Source: Phymorhynchus buccinoides | Lineage: Eukaryota > Mollusca > Gastropoda > Neogastropoda > Raphitomidae | Assembly (NCBI GenBank): GCA_017654935.2 | Contig: CM065689.1 | Coordinates: 61,307,252 to 61,371,251, forward strand | Length of the DNA: 64,000 nt | Reading direction: 5' to 3' | In this document: one piece after another, positions 11,460 to 21,860 of the stretch | Numbering within the stretch: the stretch's first letter is position 1 | How the letters are laid out: the number at the start of each line of letters is the position of its first letter | The notes under the pieces: generated by a model | Seen by the model: only the letters and a program-made list of their open reading frames with translations | What the model was told of the DNA's origin: nothing | Database searches by the model: none | Translations under genes and position numbers: made by a program

Positions 11460-12545
11460 GGGACTTTGCGGTGTATGGGTTCCATGCCTCGCCGGTATCG
11501 GACCCCTACACTGCAAAAGATGTCGGCAGAGTGGAGAAGGTGCAGCGACGGGCTGCCCGCTGGGTGGTGAACAGGTACCGCCAGACATCCAGGTATGGGA
11601 CCCCTACACTGTGAAAGATGTCGGCAGAGTGGAGAAGGTACAGCGACGGGCTGCCTGCTGGGTGGTGAACAGGCACCGCCAGACATCCAGGTATGGGACC
11701 CCTACACTGTGAAAGATGTCGGCAGAGTGGAGAAGGTACAGCGACGGGCTGCCGCTGGGTGGTGAACAGGCACCGCCAGACATCCAGGTATGAGGTATGG
11801 GACCCCTACACTGTGAAAGATGTCGGCAGAGTGGAGAAGGTACAGCGACGGGCTGCCCGCTGGGTGGTGAACAGGCATCGCCAGACATCCAGGTATGGGA
11901 CCCCTACACCGCGAAAGATGTCGGCAGAGTGGAGAAGGTACAGCGACGGGCTGCCCGCTGGGTGGTGAATAGGCATCGCCAGACATCCAGGTATGGGACC
12001 CCTACACTGTGAAAGATGTCGGCAGAGTGGAGAAGGTACAGCGACGGGCTGCCCGCTGGGTGGTGAACGGGCATCGCCAGACATCCAGGTATGGGACCCC
12101 TACACCGCGAAAGATGTCGGCAGAGTGGAGAAGGTACAGCGACGGGCTGCCTGCTGGGTGGTGAACAGGCACCGCCAGACATCCAGGTATGGGACCCCTA
12201 CACCGCGAAAGATGTCGGCAGAGTGGAGAAGGTACAGCGACGGGCTGCCTGCTGGGTGGTGAACAGGCATCGCCAGACATCCAGGTATGGGACCCCTACA
12301 CCGCGAAAGATGTCGGCAGAGTGGAGAAGGTACAGCGACGGACTGCCCGCTGGGTGGTGAATAGGCATCGCCAGACATCCAGCATGGAAGACATGTACAC
12401 CCAGCTACACTGAACTCCACTCGCTGACAGGAGGCGGGCATCTAGACTGTCCACCTTCTTCAAATATCACCAGGAGAACATTTCCATCAACACCTCTCAA
12501 CCCGTCAAACAAGACAGTCACACGAGTCAGCTTACCTCCTTCCTA
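11460..12545 (+). pseudogene. LINE ORF2 C-terminal fragment expanded into a tandem array
   Basis: The plus-strand frames encode VWDPYTAKDVGRVEKVQRRA then ARWVVNRHRQTSS, the connection between RT thumb and C-terminus of a non-LTR retrotransposon. The last copy runs into unique LINE sequence (MEDMYTQLH, TPLADRRRASRLSTFF). The wording VWDPYT matches the end of the minus-strand LINE at 15.8 kb, so they are probably the same family. Because the coding segment is repeated in 98-bp steps, the reading frame shifts every unit and no intact protein is possible. Confidence 0.8.
11503..12395 (+). repeat. 98-bp tandem array of LINE coding sequence (about 9 units)
   Basis: The unit is gggacccctacactgtgaaa, gatgtcggcagagtggagaa, ggtacagcgacgggctgccc and gctgggtggtgaacaggcac, ending gccagacatccaggtat. 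Units differ mainly at single bases, such as caccgcg versus cactgtg and accgcc versus atcgcc. One unit near 11790 has a small insertion. Confidence 0.95.
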
Positions 12546-13036
12546 CTGCAAGACAAGTTACAGAAAGTTCTCCTTGATTACGAACACCGACTAAGAAAGT
12601 TGAAATTACCATCTCTGAAATATAGAAGAATTCGTGGGGATCTGATAAATACCACAAACTTTTTCACAGTGATAACAATACTAATAAATCTTTGTTCCAG
12701 CTAACAACTGACTCAAGAACCCGTAACAGTGATTTAAAAATACTAACCCAGTATAGCCGAACTAATATTAGAATTTTTTAATTTTGTAACAGAGTAACAA
12801 AGTTTTGGAATACTCTTCCTGCACATATTAAACGAGCACCGAATCTAACACAATTCAAAAACCTCCTTGGTGGATACACCAACATATCAAAACTACAATA
12901 TGAGCATGACTAAAAGGCAGATTTGCCGAAACAAAATATAAAAACCTCTCAGCTGTGCAAAAGTTCAAACAAAAATGACAGGACAGTGAAGAGGCCGCGA
13001 GGTCTAATGTCCTAACTACCTGACCTGACCTGACTT
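12545..13036 (+). pseudogene. Second LINE 3' fragment with (CTGAC)n tail
   Basis: Read across frameshifts, this region encodes LRKLKLPSLKYRRIRGDLI, FQLTTDSRTRNSDLKILTQ, FCNRVTKFWNTLPAHIKRA and QFKNLLGGY. That is a LINE C-terminus of the same broad type as 10725-11345. A short 3'UTR follows and ends ctacctgacctgacctgac, a simple-repeat tail typical of non-LTR elements. This supports the strand and marks the true 3' end. Confidence 0.72.
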
Positions 13037-15784
13037 CTTCTTGACTATGCGTGGCCACAATCAACACTTTGAGTTTGATCATTTTGCCACAGCACCCTCA
13101 TAAAAAAGACAGAAAAAAGGGGGGTCGGTTCCATCTGATAAAGCCTTCATAAAGGGCCTAAGCTGCTGCATGAGTGCACGGACATGGGGCGATGGGCCAG
13201 GGGTGTTTGAGTTTTAGTGACGCAGCCAGCTAGCTACTGAATACATTCATTATGTAGGAACGACGGAATTAGGTCAAGCCGCAGCGATTTTTCTCGTTGA
13301 AAATCCGAACCGCGATTTTGGCTATGTGCCAAACGGTCACTTCCTTTGCTTGTTTTTATTGGTGGTTATTCTTGGCGCTGACCATCCGAGTTTCTTTCTT
13401 TCGGGAAGCAGACACCTACTCGGTCATTCGGGAACGATCTTTTTTTTACGCTAAGACGGCCGATCGCGAGAGACAAGCGATCCAATATTTGGGTCCAATT
13501 CATTCGTTTATCATTTCTGAACGGTAATTATATAATTCTTTAAAACAAATGCGCAGTTACATTTAATTATTTTTCTACAAGTACACCAAATTTGGTGCAT
13601 CTAGAATAAATCTCAATGCTGCTCAAGGTCTCCACAAGTCGGGAGGTGTTACGTCGAAGACTGTCGGACATGTTTTCTGTCACGCGCATGTTGATGTTGC
13701 GATCTTGTGAGTCGCACAAAAAGCTTAGGCCTAATCTGTCTAATGTTTGGGGTTGATGTTGCCCCTTTGAATAAGCTTTATTTTGGTACCAATGTTTTGT
13801 TTATTGGTAAAAAAAAGAAAAAGTTATGGCTGTTTTATTCATCCAAACCTTGATACGGTGAGGGCCGGTAATCTTGATCAACTTTTTCTTATATAGCTCA
13901 TGTAAAAAAAGCTAACATTTTAAAACGTCGTAACTTTCTCAATTTTCGACCGATTTTGATAATTTGGGTATCATTTTAAAGGTCTTGTCGGGCTCTTTTC
14001 AATGACATAAATTTCATTAGGATTTGACAAAAAGTAAATATTTTTTTAAAATTTTATAACCACCCTACATTATGTTTTGAAAAACAAATTGTCTATAACA
14101 TTTTTTAACGAATTTAATGACGTTCCTTGTGTGACTGACTGACTCAATTCACTCACTGAGTGACTCCGTAGTGACTGACAGTGGGGGTACTAATTCAGCT
14201 GGGTTTTTTCGCCTTCAATCTTCAATCTACTTTTCTTTTCTTCTTTTTTTGTATTTGTTTAGAGAGTTATGCCCCCTTAAAGGGGTCGTTTCGTTTTTAG
14301 TACAGCCTTTTTTTCCTTATCAGATCAGATTATTGTGAGCGATTGTTTGTGTCATTTTTCTGTCATTTGTTAATTATAATATGTAGCATAAAGTTTAAAG
14401 AAATTAGTAAATATAAAGAAAATGTATGTCTTACATTTGTACTTTTATTGTAAGGCAATGTGTCTCCCTTACATTGATACAACATCTTTCATTGGCCATT
14501 CTTACAAAGTCAACCAATCCTCTAGCTCTTTAGAAACTCATATTAAAGTGTGACAGGAAATGGGTTCCATAACACTGACTTTATCATCTCAAACGTAACC
14601 CAGAAGGTTCTTTGTGAAATAATATCCAAAACAATAGTAACGGCGCTTCTTTGGTATGTTGGGAATTAATATCATTGTAGTGTTAGTTACAAAATTAAAT
14701 GTTTTAAATGTATTTAGCTGTTCGTTGATTGTTACAATCAACCTAAACATTCACGTGGTAAACCAAGCGTAGATAGTAGTATAGTACTCGTTTGTACTAG
14801 ATCTTGAAATTTGTGGTTCAAGCTCAATGTCGCAAAATGCCGCAAATACAGACTCATAGGTAGCGAGCTACTTTTTTTTAACGAGCTACCTTTTTTCATG
14901 CGACAGGCTACACGATTTGTTTTATCCAACTGACGAATGATGTAGATGACCGCCTGCCTGCTAAAACTATCTGTCAAAATCGAAGGATTTATGCGTCAAT
15001 CACTCAATGACCGATGACCGACGCCAAGAATGAACCATGGAGTCAGTGACTGTGTGTACATGTACTTTTTATGTGACATGTGATAAAATTTACTTTTTTG
15101 CTTGGCAGTGGCTATTTAATTTACCCTCTAGTGGGGAATAGAAGTAGAACACAGGCTATTTTTCCCTGACACTCTCTCTTCTTCAAGATTCGCTGTGCGT
15201 GGCCACAATCAACTCTGATTATTTTGCCACTGAACCGGGAGGTTCTACCAGTACCACTTATGACGGAAAAAACCTCAAAGCCTGAGAAGAAACTGAAAAG
15301 TTAGGCCTTAGACAGAAGAGAGGACAGATAAATTCATAAAAAGATAAAGGATTAACACTATTGTGACTGATGCTGCCTCAGCCTATTATCAGTGCAGGCC
15401 TGAGCCTGCCGCTGAGTGGCTCTTAGAAATTGGGTGTTTCTTCTTCTTCTTCTTCGCATGCAGAATTTTCGAGCCAAAGCTCCCTGAAGACACATTTGCC
15501 CGGCACGCATAAAGACCCGGATGTCTTTAAAGGGAAGTAACTTGCGTCAATTCTGGTTAAAAATCGAAATCGATCGTATGCATCAGAATATTTTATTTCA
15601 TAATTATTAAAAAAATTCTTGGCATGATGATTCAAAATTACGGTCCATGGCGATTTTTTGGGCAGATTGATGAAGATTTAACAGTAGCTCAAAATTCACA
15701 AACTTTTAAACTAAAGACACTACTCTTGGTTTCCCTAATGTTGGGCTTTGAAAGTTTGGGAAAATTAGGATGCTGTTTGGCTAT
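13037..15784. other. Mostly unannotated AT-rich DNA with minor repeats
   Basis: I see no gene here. A short sequence tgcgtggccacaatcaac with attttgccac appears twice (about 13047-13087 and 15195-15229), so part of this is dispersed repeat. Around 13920-14020 there is acgtcgtaactttctcaatt with ttttcgaccgattttgataa, a style of sequence also seen in repetitive elements. A (TTC)n tract lies at 15437-15455. Confidence 0.5.
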
Positions 15785-16581
15785 GAACCCTGCTATACTC
15801 TTCTGAGTGAAGGGGTCCCAGACCGTGCATGCATACTCAAGGAGAGGTCTGACAAATGCCATGTACTATGTAGGCTTTCTCTCGCACTCGCAGTTCAGTG
15901 GAGGCTATCTTCAGGTTCCTTCGTAGGAAGCCGAGTGTCTGGCTGGCCTTTGCCGTAATGGTGTTCACATGGACATCCCAGCTGCCAGTTGCTTGTAGGG
16001 TGACACCCAGATACTTGGCTGTTTGGACGGTGTCCAAGGTGTGTCCATGCAGTTGGTACGGGGGGTGCAAGGGCTTCCTGCTGCGGGTGAAAGGCAGAGT
16101 CTGGCACTTCCCAGGGTGAAGCTGCATGTCTTACTTCTTCTCCCATTCCTCAAGGGCAAGGCGTTGGAGGTCTTTCTGTAAGCAGGCATGTTTCTCCCCT
16201 GAGCAGATGAGCCTGTAGACTGCCGTGTCGTCAGCAAAGAGCCTTGCCTTTGAAGACAGTTTTTCTGGCAAGTCATTTATGTATGCCAGAAATAGGCATG
16301 AGCCTAGCACTGATCCCTGTGGTACGCCTGATTTCGCACTGATATAGCCTGACTGGGTGCCCTCAAGAACGACAGCCTGCCGTCGGCCGAGGAGGAAGTC
16401 CGCCACCCATCTGTTGACATTGCCCCTTATGCCATACATGTGTAGTTTGTGCAGCAGAAGGCTATGACTGACCTTGTCAAAGGCCTTGGCAAAGTCCATG
16501 ATTATCATGTCTGTCTGTTGACCGGCTTCCAGATTCTCTGTCAGCTCCTCGATTAGTTCAATGAGCTGAGTCTCGCAGCTG

Positions 16582-18870
16582 GGTCTCTCTCCTGAAAACT
16601 GGTCCAATATGTGACATAGAAGCCAAAAAATAAAATTGGGCAAATTGAACAGAAAATGCATGCATAGAGTAGCTTTATGAATCAACTTTCTTATGACATG
16701 AAAACAAAATCAGTCAAGGCTATCGTTGCTGGGTTTTATGACTTTATATATATATGCGTCCAGAGCTGGTAGCGCTGACAACACGGTGTCCTTCATTACA
16801 TAATTTCATCAACTTAAATAAACTTTATGATGCATTTATCTCTTTAGAATAACAGATTGTCTCGAAATAAAGAGTTATGAATGATTTCATTAAAAACCTT
16901 TTTTTTTTAAAGTTTAATATTGGTGTTGGTTTATACCGTCTTTGGATCTTACCATAATTGATTGTTTTATTTTTTGTTATATAATGTCGTGCCACTCAAA
17001 ATGCCATTTATTTTATTTCAAATGTCTTAGAATAGTTTCATTATTATCTCTGATATTCCATTAATTTGACAATTAAAAAATAAGTGTTAAATTAAAATAA
17101 AAAAATGTCTGGGTAGCGCTGACAACAGGACACCATCTGGTAGCGCTGACAACATGGTGTCCTCCATTATATAATTTTACCCACTTAAATAGACTTTATG
17201 GTGCATTTATCACTTTAACATGGCAGACTTTCTTGAAATAAAGACTTACAAATGGTTTCATTTGCAAAATAATACAAAAGAAATGTGTTTAAATACTAGT
17301 GTTGGTTTGTGTCATCTATGCACATTACCATGGTTCATATCAAAATGTTGTTATATAATGTCTCACCACTCAAAATGACAATTTTTCATAGCGGATGTGT
17401 TAGAATAGTTTCATTACCACCAGGAATAACCCATAGATACGGTAATTTACAATATAAAGAGCTTAATAAAAATTTTCTGGGTAGCGCTGACAACAGGGAC
17501 GCCAACTGGTAGCGCTGACAACATGGTGTCCTACATTACATAATTTTACCTACTTAAACAGACTTTATGGTGCATTTATCACTTTTAACTTACAGATTAC
17601 CTTGAAATGAAGACATGTTTTCAATGATAGAAAAAAAAGTAAAATATAAAGAGCTTAATAACAACAATAATTTCTGGGTAGCGCTGACAACAGGGACACC
17701 AACTGGTAGCGCTGACAACATGGTGTCCTCCATTATCATTACATGATTTTACCTACTTAAACAGACTTTACGGTGCATTTATCACTTTTAGCTCACAGAT
17801 TACTTTGAAATGGAGACTTTTATATGTATCCAATGATAGAAAAAAAAGAATAAGATTTAAATTTGAGAAAAACATTGTGGGCAACACAGACAACAACAAG
17901 GACGCCATTGTCATCCATCCACTAAAAGAAAATTGTATGAATTAAATTTCTTGTGAATTGAAAGATATGTCTGCTACAAGAATAAATGTGTATTGTATTG
18001 GCAAATTTGGCCTTATGGTTAAGAACTTAACTCTGAACAAGCTATTCTACACATAGAAGGCCCATTCAGTGGCCAGGTAGCGCTGACAACGGGCCTTTTA
18101 GGGGTGGACACCATACTGTTTTTGTGCTCTCTTGACCAATCAAAACATCCCACACATTTGAAACTTTGTATGAATAATGATCTTTAGTAGTTGTTTGAAA
18201 GTAGTAAACTTTTGACTTGGGCAGAAGAAGTCCCTAGGTGAAAATTTTAATTATGTAGGTAGCGCTGACAACACATTTTGTGGACACGACAATGACCAAA
18301 GATTTAAAAAAAATTGTAAAAAATCTATTTAACAATTATATTTACTGTTCATGCACATACAATGATACATTGTCAACAATATGTTTTTTGATAACTAAAT
18401 AAGAAAAAAATGGGTCTTAGAGATTGTTGAGGCAAAGAAAATCTGCATTATTTTTTATTATATTTGAGGACACCACATGTCAGCGCTACCTGGTATTTAA
18501 AATGTTATTTTAAAACACCCTTTTTGGTAAAATCCACAAAATTGTTACTATAAAGGAAGGACTACTACTCATCTTGAGTGTGCATGCATATGTGTGCAGA
18601 ATATTTTGTGGTTTCTGAAAAAATAGAAACTTTATGCAAGACTGTTGGGCATGTCACAAAACTAAGCACCCAAAATGCCCATTTTTCAAGACAAAATTGT
18701 TTATTAAACACATTTTGGTGCATGCACAGCTAAAAGAAACATTTTATATGATTCTTACAACTATTTAGAGCTGAAATACACACATGAATGATATCTCATT
18801 GTTTTATTTGATTTTTTATTGTTTAATAAATAGGATAGGTCACAATGACCCAGTTTTCAGGAGAGTTACC
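16582..18870. mobile_element. TIR element A: non-autonomous DNA transposon inside the LINE
   Basis: The left end reads ggtctctctcctgaaaactg and the right end, reverse-complemented, ggtaactctcctgaaaactg, so 19 of the first 21 bases match as terminal inverted repeats. It is flanked by CAGCTG at 16576-16581 and 18871-18876. Removing the element and one CAGCTG restores the continuous LINE frame ...RSKRSCETQL.... The interior (2289 bp) has no open frame of note. It carries nine direct and one inverted copy of GTAGCGCTGACAAC (16769, 17113, 17140, 17481, 17509, 17678, 17706, 18077, 18259; inverted at 18479). Six of these are pairs in a repeated block with a ggacacca/tggtgtcc hairpin. A 6-bp duplication does not fit hAT, mariner or piggyBac. 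I do not recognise the superfamily. Confidence 0.88.
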
Positions 18871-19611
18871 CAGCTGCGTTTGGATCTGAAGCCATGCTGC
18901 TGAGGGGTCAGGATGTTATTCTGCTCCAGGTGTTTCATCATGGAGTTGACCATGACGTGCTCCAGGATCTTGCAGGCAATGCACGCCAGGGAGACTGGCC
19001 TGTAATTGGCGGGGTCATAGTGCTCTCCCTTGTAAATCGGAGAGACTAGGGTGTCCTTCCAGTCTGATGCCAGTGATGGAACTTGACCGCTGCTGATGGA
19101 GGACTCGAAGATGGTAGTGAGAATGGGGGCAACCTCTGCAGAGAGCTCCTTCAAGTTCAACAACCGTGCGCTGATGTCATCGTGTCCGCTGGCCTTTGAG
19201 GGATCCAGATCAGCCAGAAGCCGTTTGATCCCTTCCTCTGAGATGATCACAGATTCAAGCAATGGGATATCTTTTTCCTCCATGCCACATTTTGCCGTAA
19301 ATTCATCTTGGGTGTAGCTCTTGCCTTCGCTGAACGCGGCCTGGAATTGGTTGTTCAGGGCCTCTGCCTTCGCCTTGGGCTCTGTCATTAGGGTCCCGTT
19401 GACTTTGAGGGGGGCCACTCCAGTGTTGGAAGTTCTCTGGGGGGTTTTTTATGTATGACCAGAAGCGCTTGTACTTGGGGTTGTGGTCTGTGGGCTCTGC
19501 TGTCGGGGTGCTGTTGACATATTCCCAATATGCCTGGCGTAGGTGGCGCTGTACGTCCCGTCTACACTCACGGACTTCTTCTTGGAGCTCCTCTGTACCC
19601 TGCTTCTTCCA

Positions 19612-20527
19612 CTGTTTGTACACCCGATTCTTCCCGTTCACCAGGCGTCGCACCCTGCTTCTTCCACTGTTTGTACACCCGATTCTTCCTGTTCACCAGG
19701 CATCGCACCCTGCTTCTTCCTCTGTTTGTACACCCGATTCTTCCTGTTCACCAGGCGTCGCACCCTGCTTCTTCCTCTGTTTGTACACCCGATTCTTCCT
19801 GTTCACCAGGCATCGCACCCTGCTTCTTCCACTGTTTGTACACCCGATTCTTCCTGTTCACCAGGCATCGCACCCTGCTTCTTCCTCTGTTTGTACACCC
19901 GATTATTCCTGTTCACCAGGCGTCGCACCCTGCTTCTTCCTCTGTTTGTACACCCGATTCTTCCTGTTCACCAGGCGTCGCACCCTGCTTCTTCCACTGT
20001 TTGTACACCCGATTCTTCCTGTTCACCAGGCATCGCACCCTGCTTCTTCCTCTGTTTGTACACCCGATTCTTCCTGTTCACCAGGCATCGCACCCTGCTT
20101 CTTCCTCTGTTTGTACACCCGATTCTTCCTGTTCACCAGGCATCGCACCCTGCTTCTTCCTCTGTTTGTACACCCGATTATTCCTGTTCACCAGGCATCG
20201 CACCCCGCTTCTTCCACTGTTTGTACACCCGATTCTTCCTGTTCACTAGGCATCGCACCCTGCTTCTTCCTCTGTTTGTACACCCGATTATTCCTGTTCA
20301 CCAGGCGTCGCACCCTGCTTCTTCCTCTGTTTGTACACCCGATTCTTCCTGTTCACCAGGCATCGCACCCTGCTTCTTCCACTGTTTGTACACCCGATTC
20401 TTCCTGTTCACCAGGCATCGCACCCTGCTTCTTCCACTGTTTGTACACCCGATTCTTCCTGTTCACCAGGCATCGCACCCTGCTTCTTCCACTGTTTGTA
20501 CACCCGATTATTCCTGTTCACTAGGCG
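19612..20527 (-). repeat. 55-bp tandem array from the LINE endonuclease-RT linker (about 16 units)
   Basis: The unit is ccctgcttcttccactgttt, gtacacccgattcttcctgt and tcaccaggcatcgca (55 bp). On the minus strand the element reads RRLVNRKNRVYKQWKKQ in the LINE linker. Since 55 is not a multiple of three, each copy shifts frame, and stop-free frames up to 357 codons appear on the plus strand. Units alternate gcgtcg/gcatcg, cactgt/ctctgt and gattct/gattat. Confidence 0.95.
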
Positions 20528-20714
20528 TCATAGTTCGGGAGTCATCCACGGGACATCGAAGCGGGGACATAGAGTTTTGCGGGGAATATGTAGTTTTGCT
20601 GCTTGCAAGAGCCTAGTTTTAAAAAGCTGCCACAGTTCTTCAGTACTTGCCGTCTTCCCTTTAGCCTCCACTTCTTGCCCAATGTTGGTCACCTCCTGCC
20701 TCAAGCTGTCCCAG

Positions 20715-21035
20715 TCTGCCTTATTGTATAGGCTGGTCGTTCTTTCAACAGGCTTCCTCTTGGGTGTGGACATGTTGAGCTCTGCGTACACAATGCAGTG
20801 ATCAGACAGGCCAGGCACAGTCTGCCTTATTGTATAGGCTGGTCGTTCTTTCAACAGGCTTCCTCTTGGGTGTGGACATGTTGAGCTCTGCGTACACAAT
20901 GCAGTGATCAGACAGGCCAGGCACAGTCTGCCTTATTGTATAGGCTGATGGTTCTTTCAACAGGCTTCCTCTTGGGTGTGGACATGTTGAGCTCTGCATA
21001 CACAATGCAGTGGTCAGACAGGCCAGGCACAGTCT
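20715..21035 (-). repeat. 106-bp triplication within the LINE endonuclease domain
   Basis: tctgccttattgtataggct recurs at 20715, 20821 and 20927, exactly 106 bp apart. Each copy includes ccaggcacag and gtgtggacatgttgagctct. On the minus strand this repeats the GLSDHCIVYAELNMSTPKRK segment, which includes the SDH motif of the endonuclease. Confidence 0.92.
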
Positions 21036-21860
21036 CCACACGTGGAACAAGCTGAGGGTTTGTGAGGAGAAGGTCCAGGGTGTTGTCCTGCCTTGTTGGT
21101 TGCATCACCATTTGCTCTAGGCCATGGTCGTGGATAATGTCGGCAAGTTTATGATGCAGGTCTGGGTAGGGAGATATGGGCTTCAGGGGGCCAGTCCCAA
21201 CCAGGGTAGCTAAGGTCTCCCTCAATGAGAAGAAGGGCATTAGGTATTCTGGCTGCCTGGGTCACTGAAACTTCCCACTGTGAGAGGCTCTCCCGGTCAC
21301 TAACTTTAGGGCGGTAGTAAGAGCACGCATAGAGTGCTCTCTTCCCCCGAAGTTGGATCCTCGCCCACACCATCTCGCAGTCTGTTGCTAGTTCGGGGAC
21401 TGCTATTCTGTCTAGGTTGGAGCGGACAGCTACAAGAACACCTCCTCCGCCCCGCTGTCTGTCCTTCCTGTACACTCTGTAGGAATGTCAGTCAGGGAGG
21501 AATTCTGCATCCTGGATGGAGGGGTCCAGCCAAGTCTCCGTGCCCAAGATGATGTCAGGCTTCATGCTATCGAGAAGGTGTGGAATTTCCTCTCTCCTGC
21601 TGCATATTGACTGGAAGTTTATGTTTAGGACCCTTAGTGGTCTGGTAAGTCTTTTATTATGTTGGCTTGCTCTGGTCGGGGTAGAGGCATGTTGTGGCCT
21701 GAAGCTCCCTGTAACTGGCGTTGAGCAAGAGTCCGTGTCCGAAACATCGGGATCTGGGAGGGTGGAGATGGACAGATAAGAGCTATGGATATCGAAGACT
21801 GTGAGACTGTTTGGGTTGCCACAAATAGCACAGTACCAGTGCTTGTAAACAAACGCATAT

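Larger units (their letters stand above)
15785..21860 (-). pseudogene. Decayed CR1/Jockey-superfamily LINE with endonuclease and RT
   Basis: The minus strand, read 21860 to 15785, gives a non-LTR ORF2. The APE-type endonuclease comes first (RVLNINFQSICSRREEIPHL, GTETWLD near 21500, YRPK, EGDLSYPGWDW, LLLTNP, GLSDHCIVYAELN). A linker follows (SLYNKADWDSLRQEV, RRLVNGKNRVYKQWKK, YKRFWSYIKN). The reverse transcriptase is next (DPSKASGHDDI, YRPVSL, DFAKAFDKVSHSLLLHKL, SGVPQGSVLG, catalytic FADD near 16230), then the thumb (YLGVTL, RPLLEYACTVWDPFTQK). It is broken by frameshifts near 21480, 21200 and 15860, an in-frame stop at 16131, a 55-bp array, a 106-bp triplication and a 2.3-kb transposon insertion. 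The 3' end is missing after about 15785, which is unusual because LINEs normally lose the 5' end. Confidence 0.88.

Noticed and set aside
11343..12441. Ladder of ~90-codon frames on both strands
   Set aside because: They are shadows of the 98-bp array. Only the plus-strand LINE reading shows family motifs.
19451..20616. 357-codon plus-strand frames as genes
   Set aside because: They are antisense to a LINE and produced by the 55-bp array. The minus strand carries the recognisable endonuclease and RT motifs.
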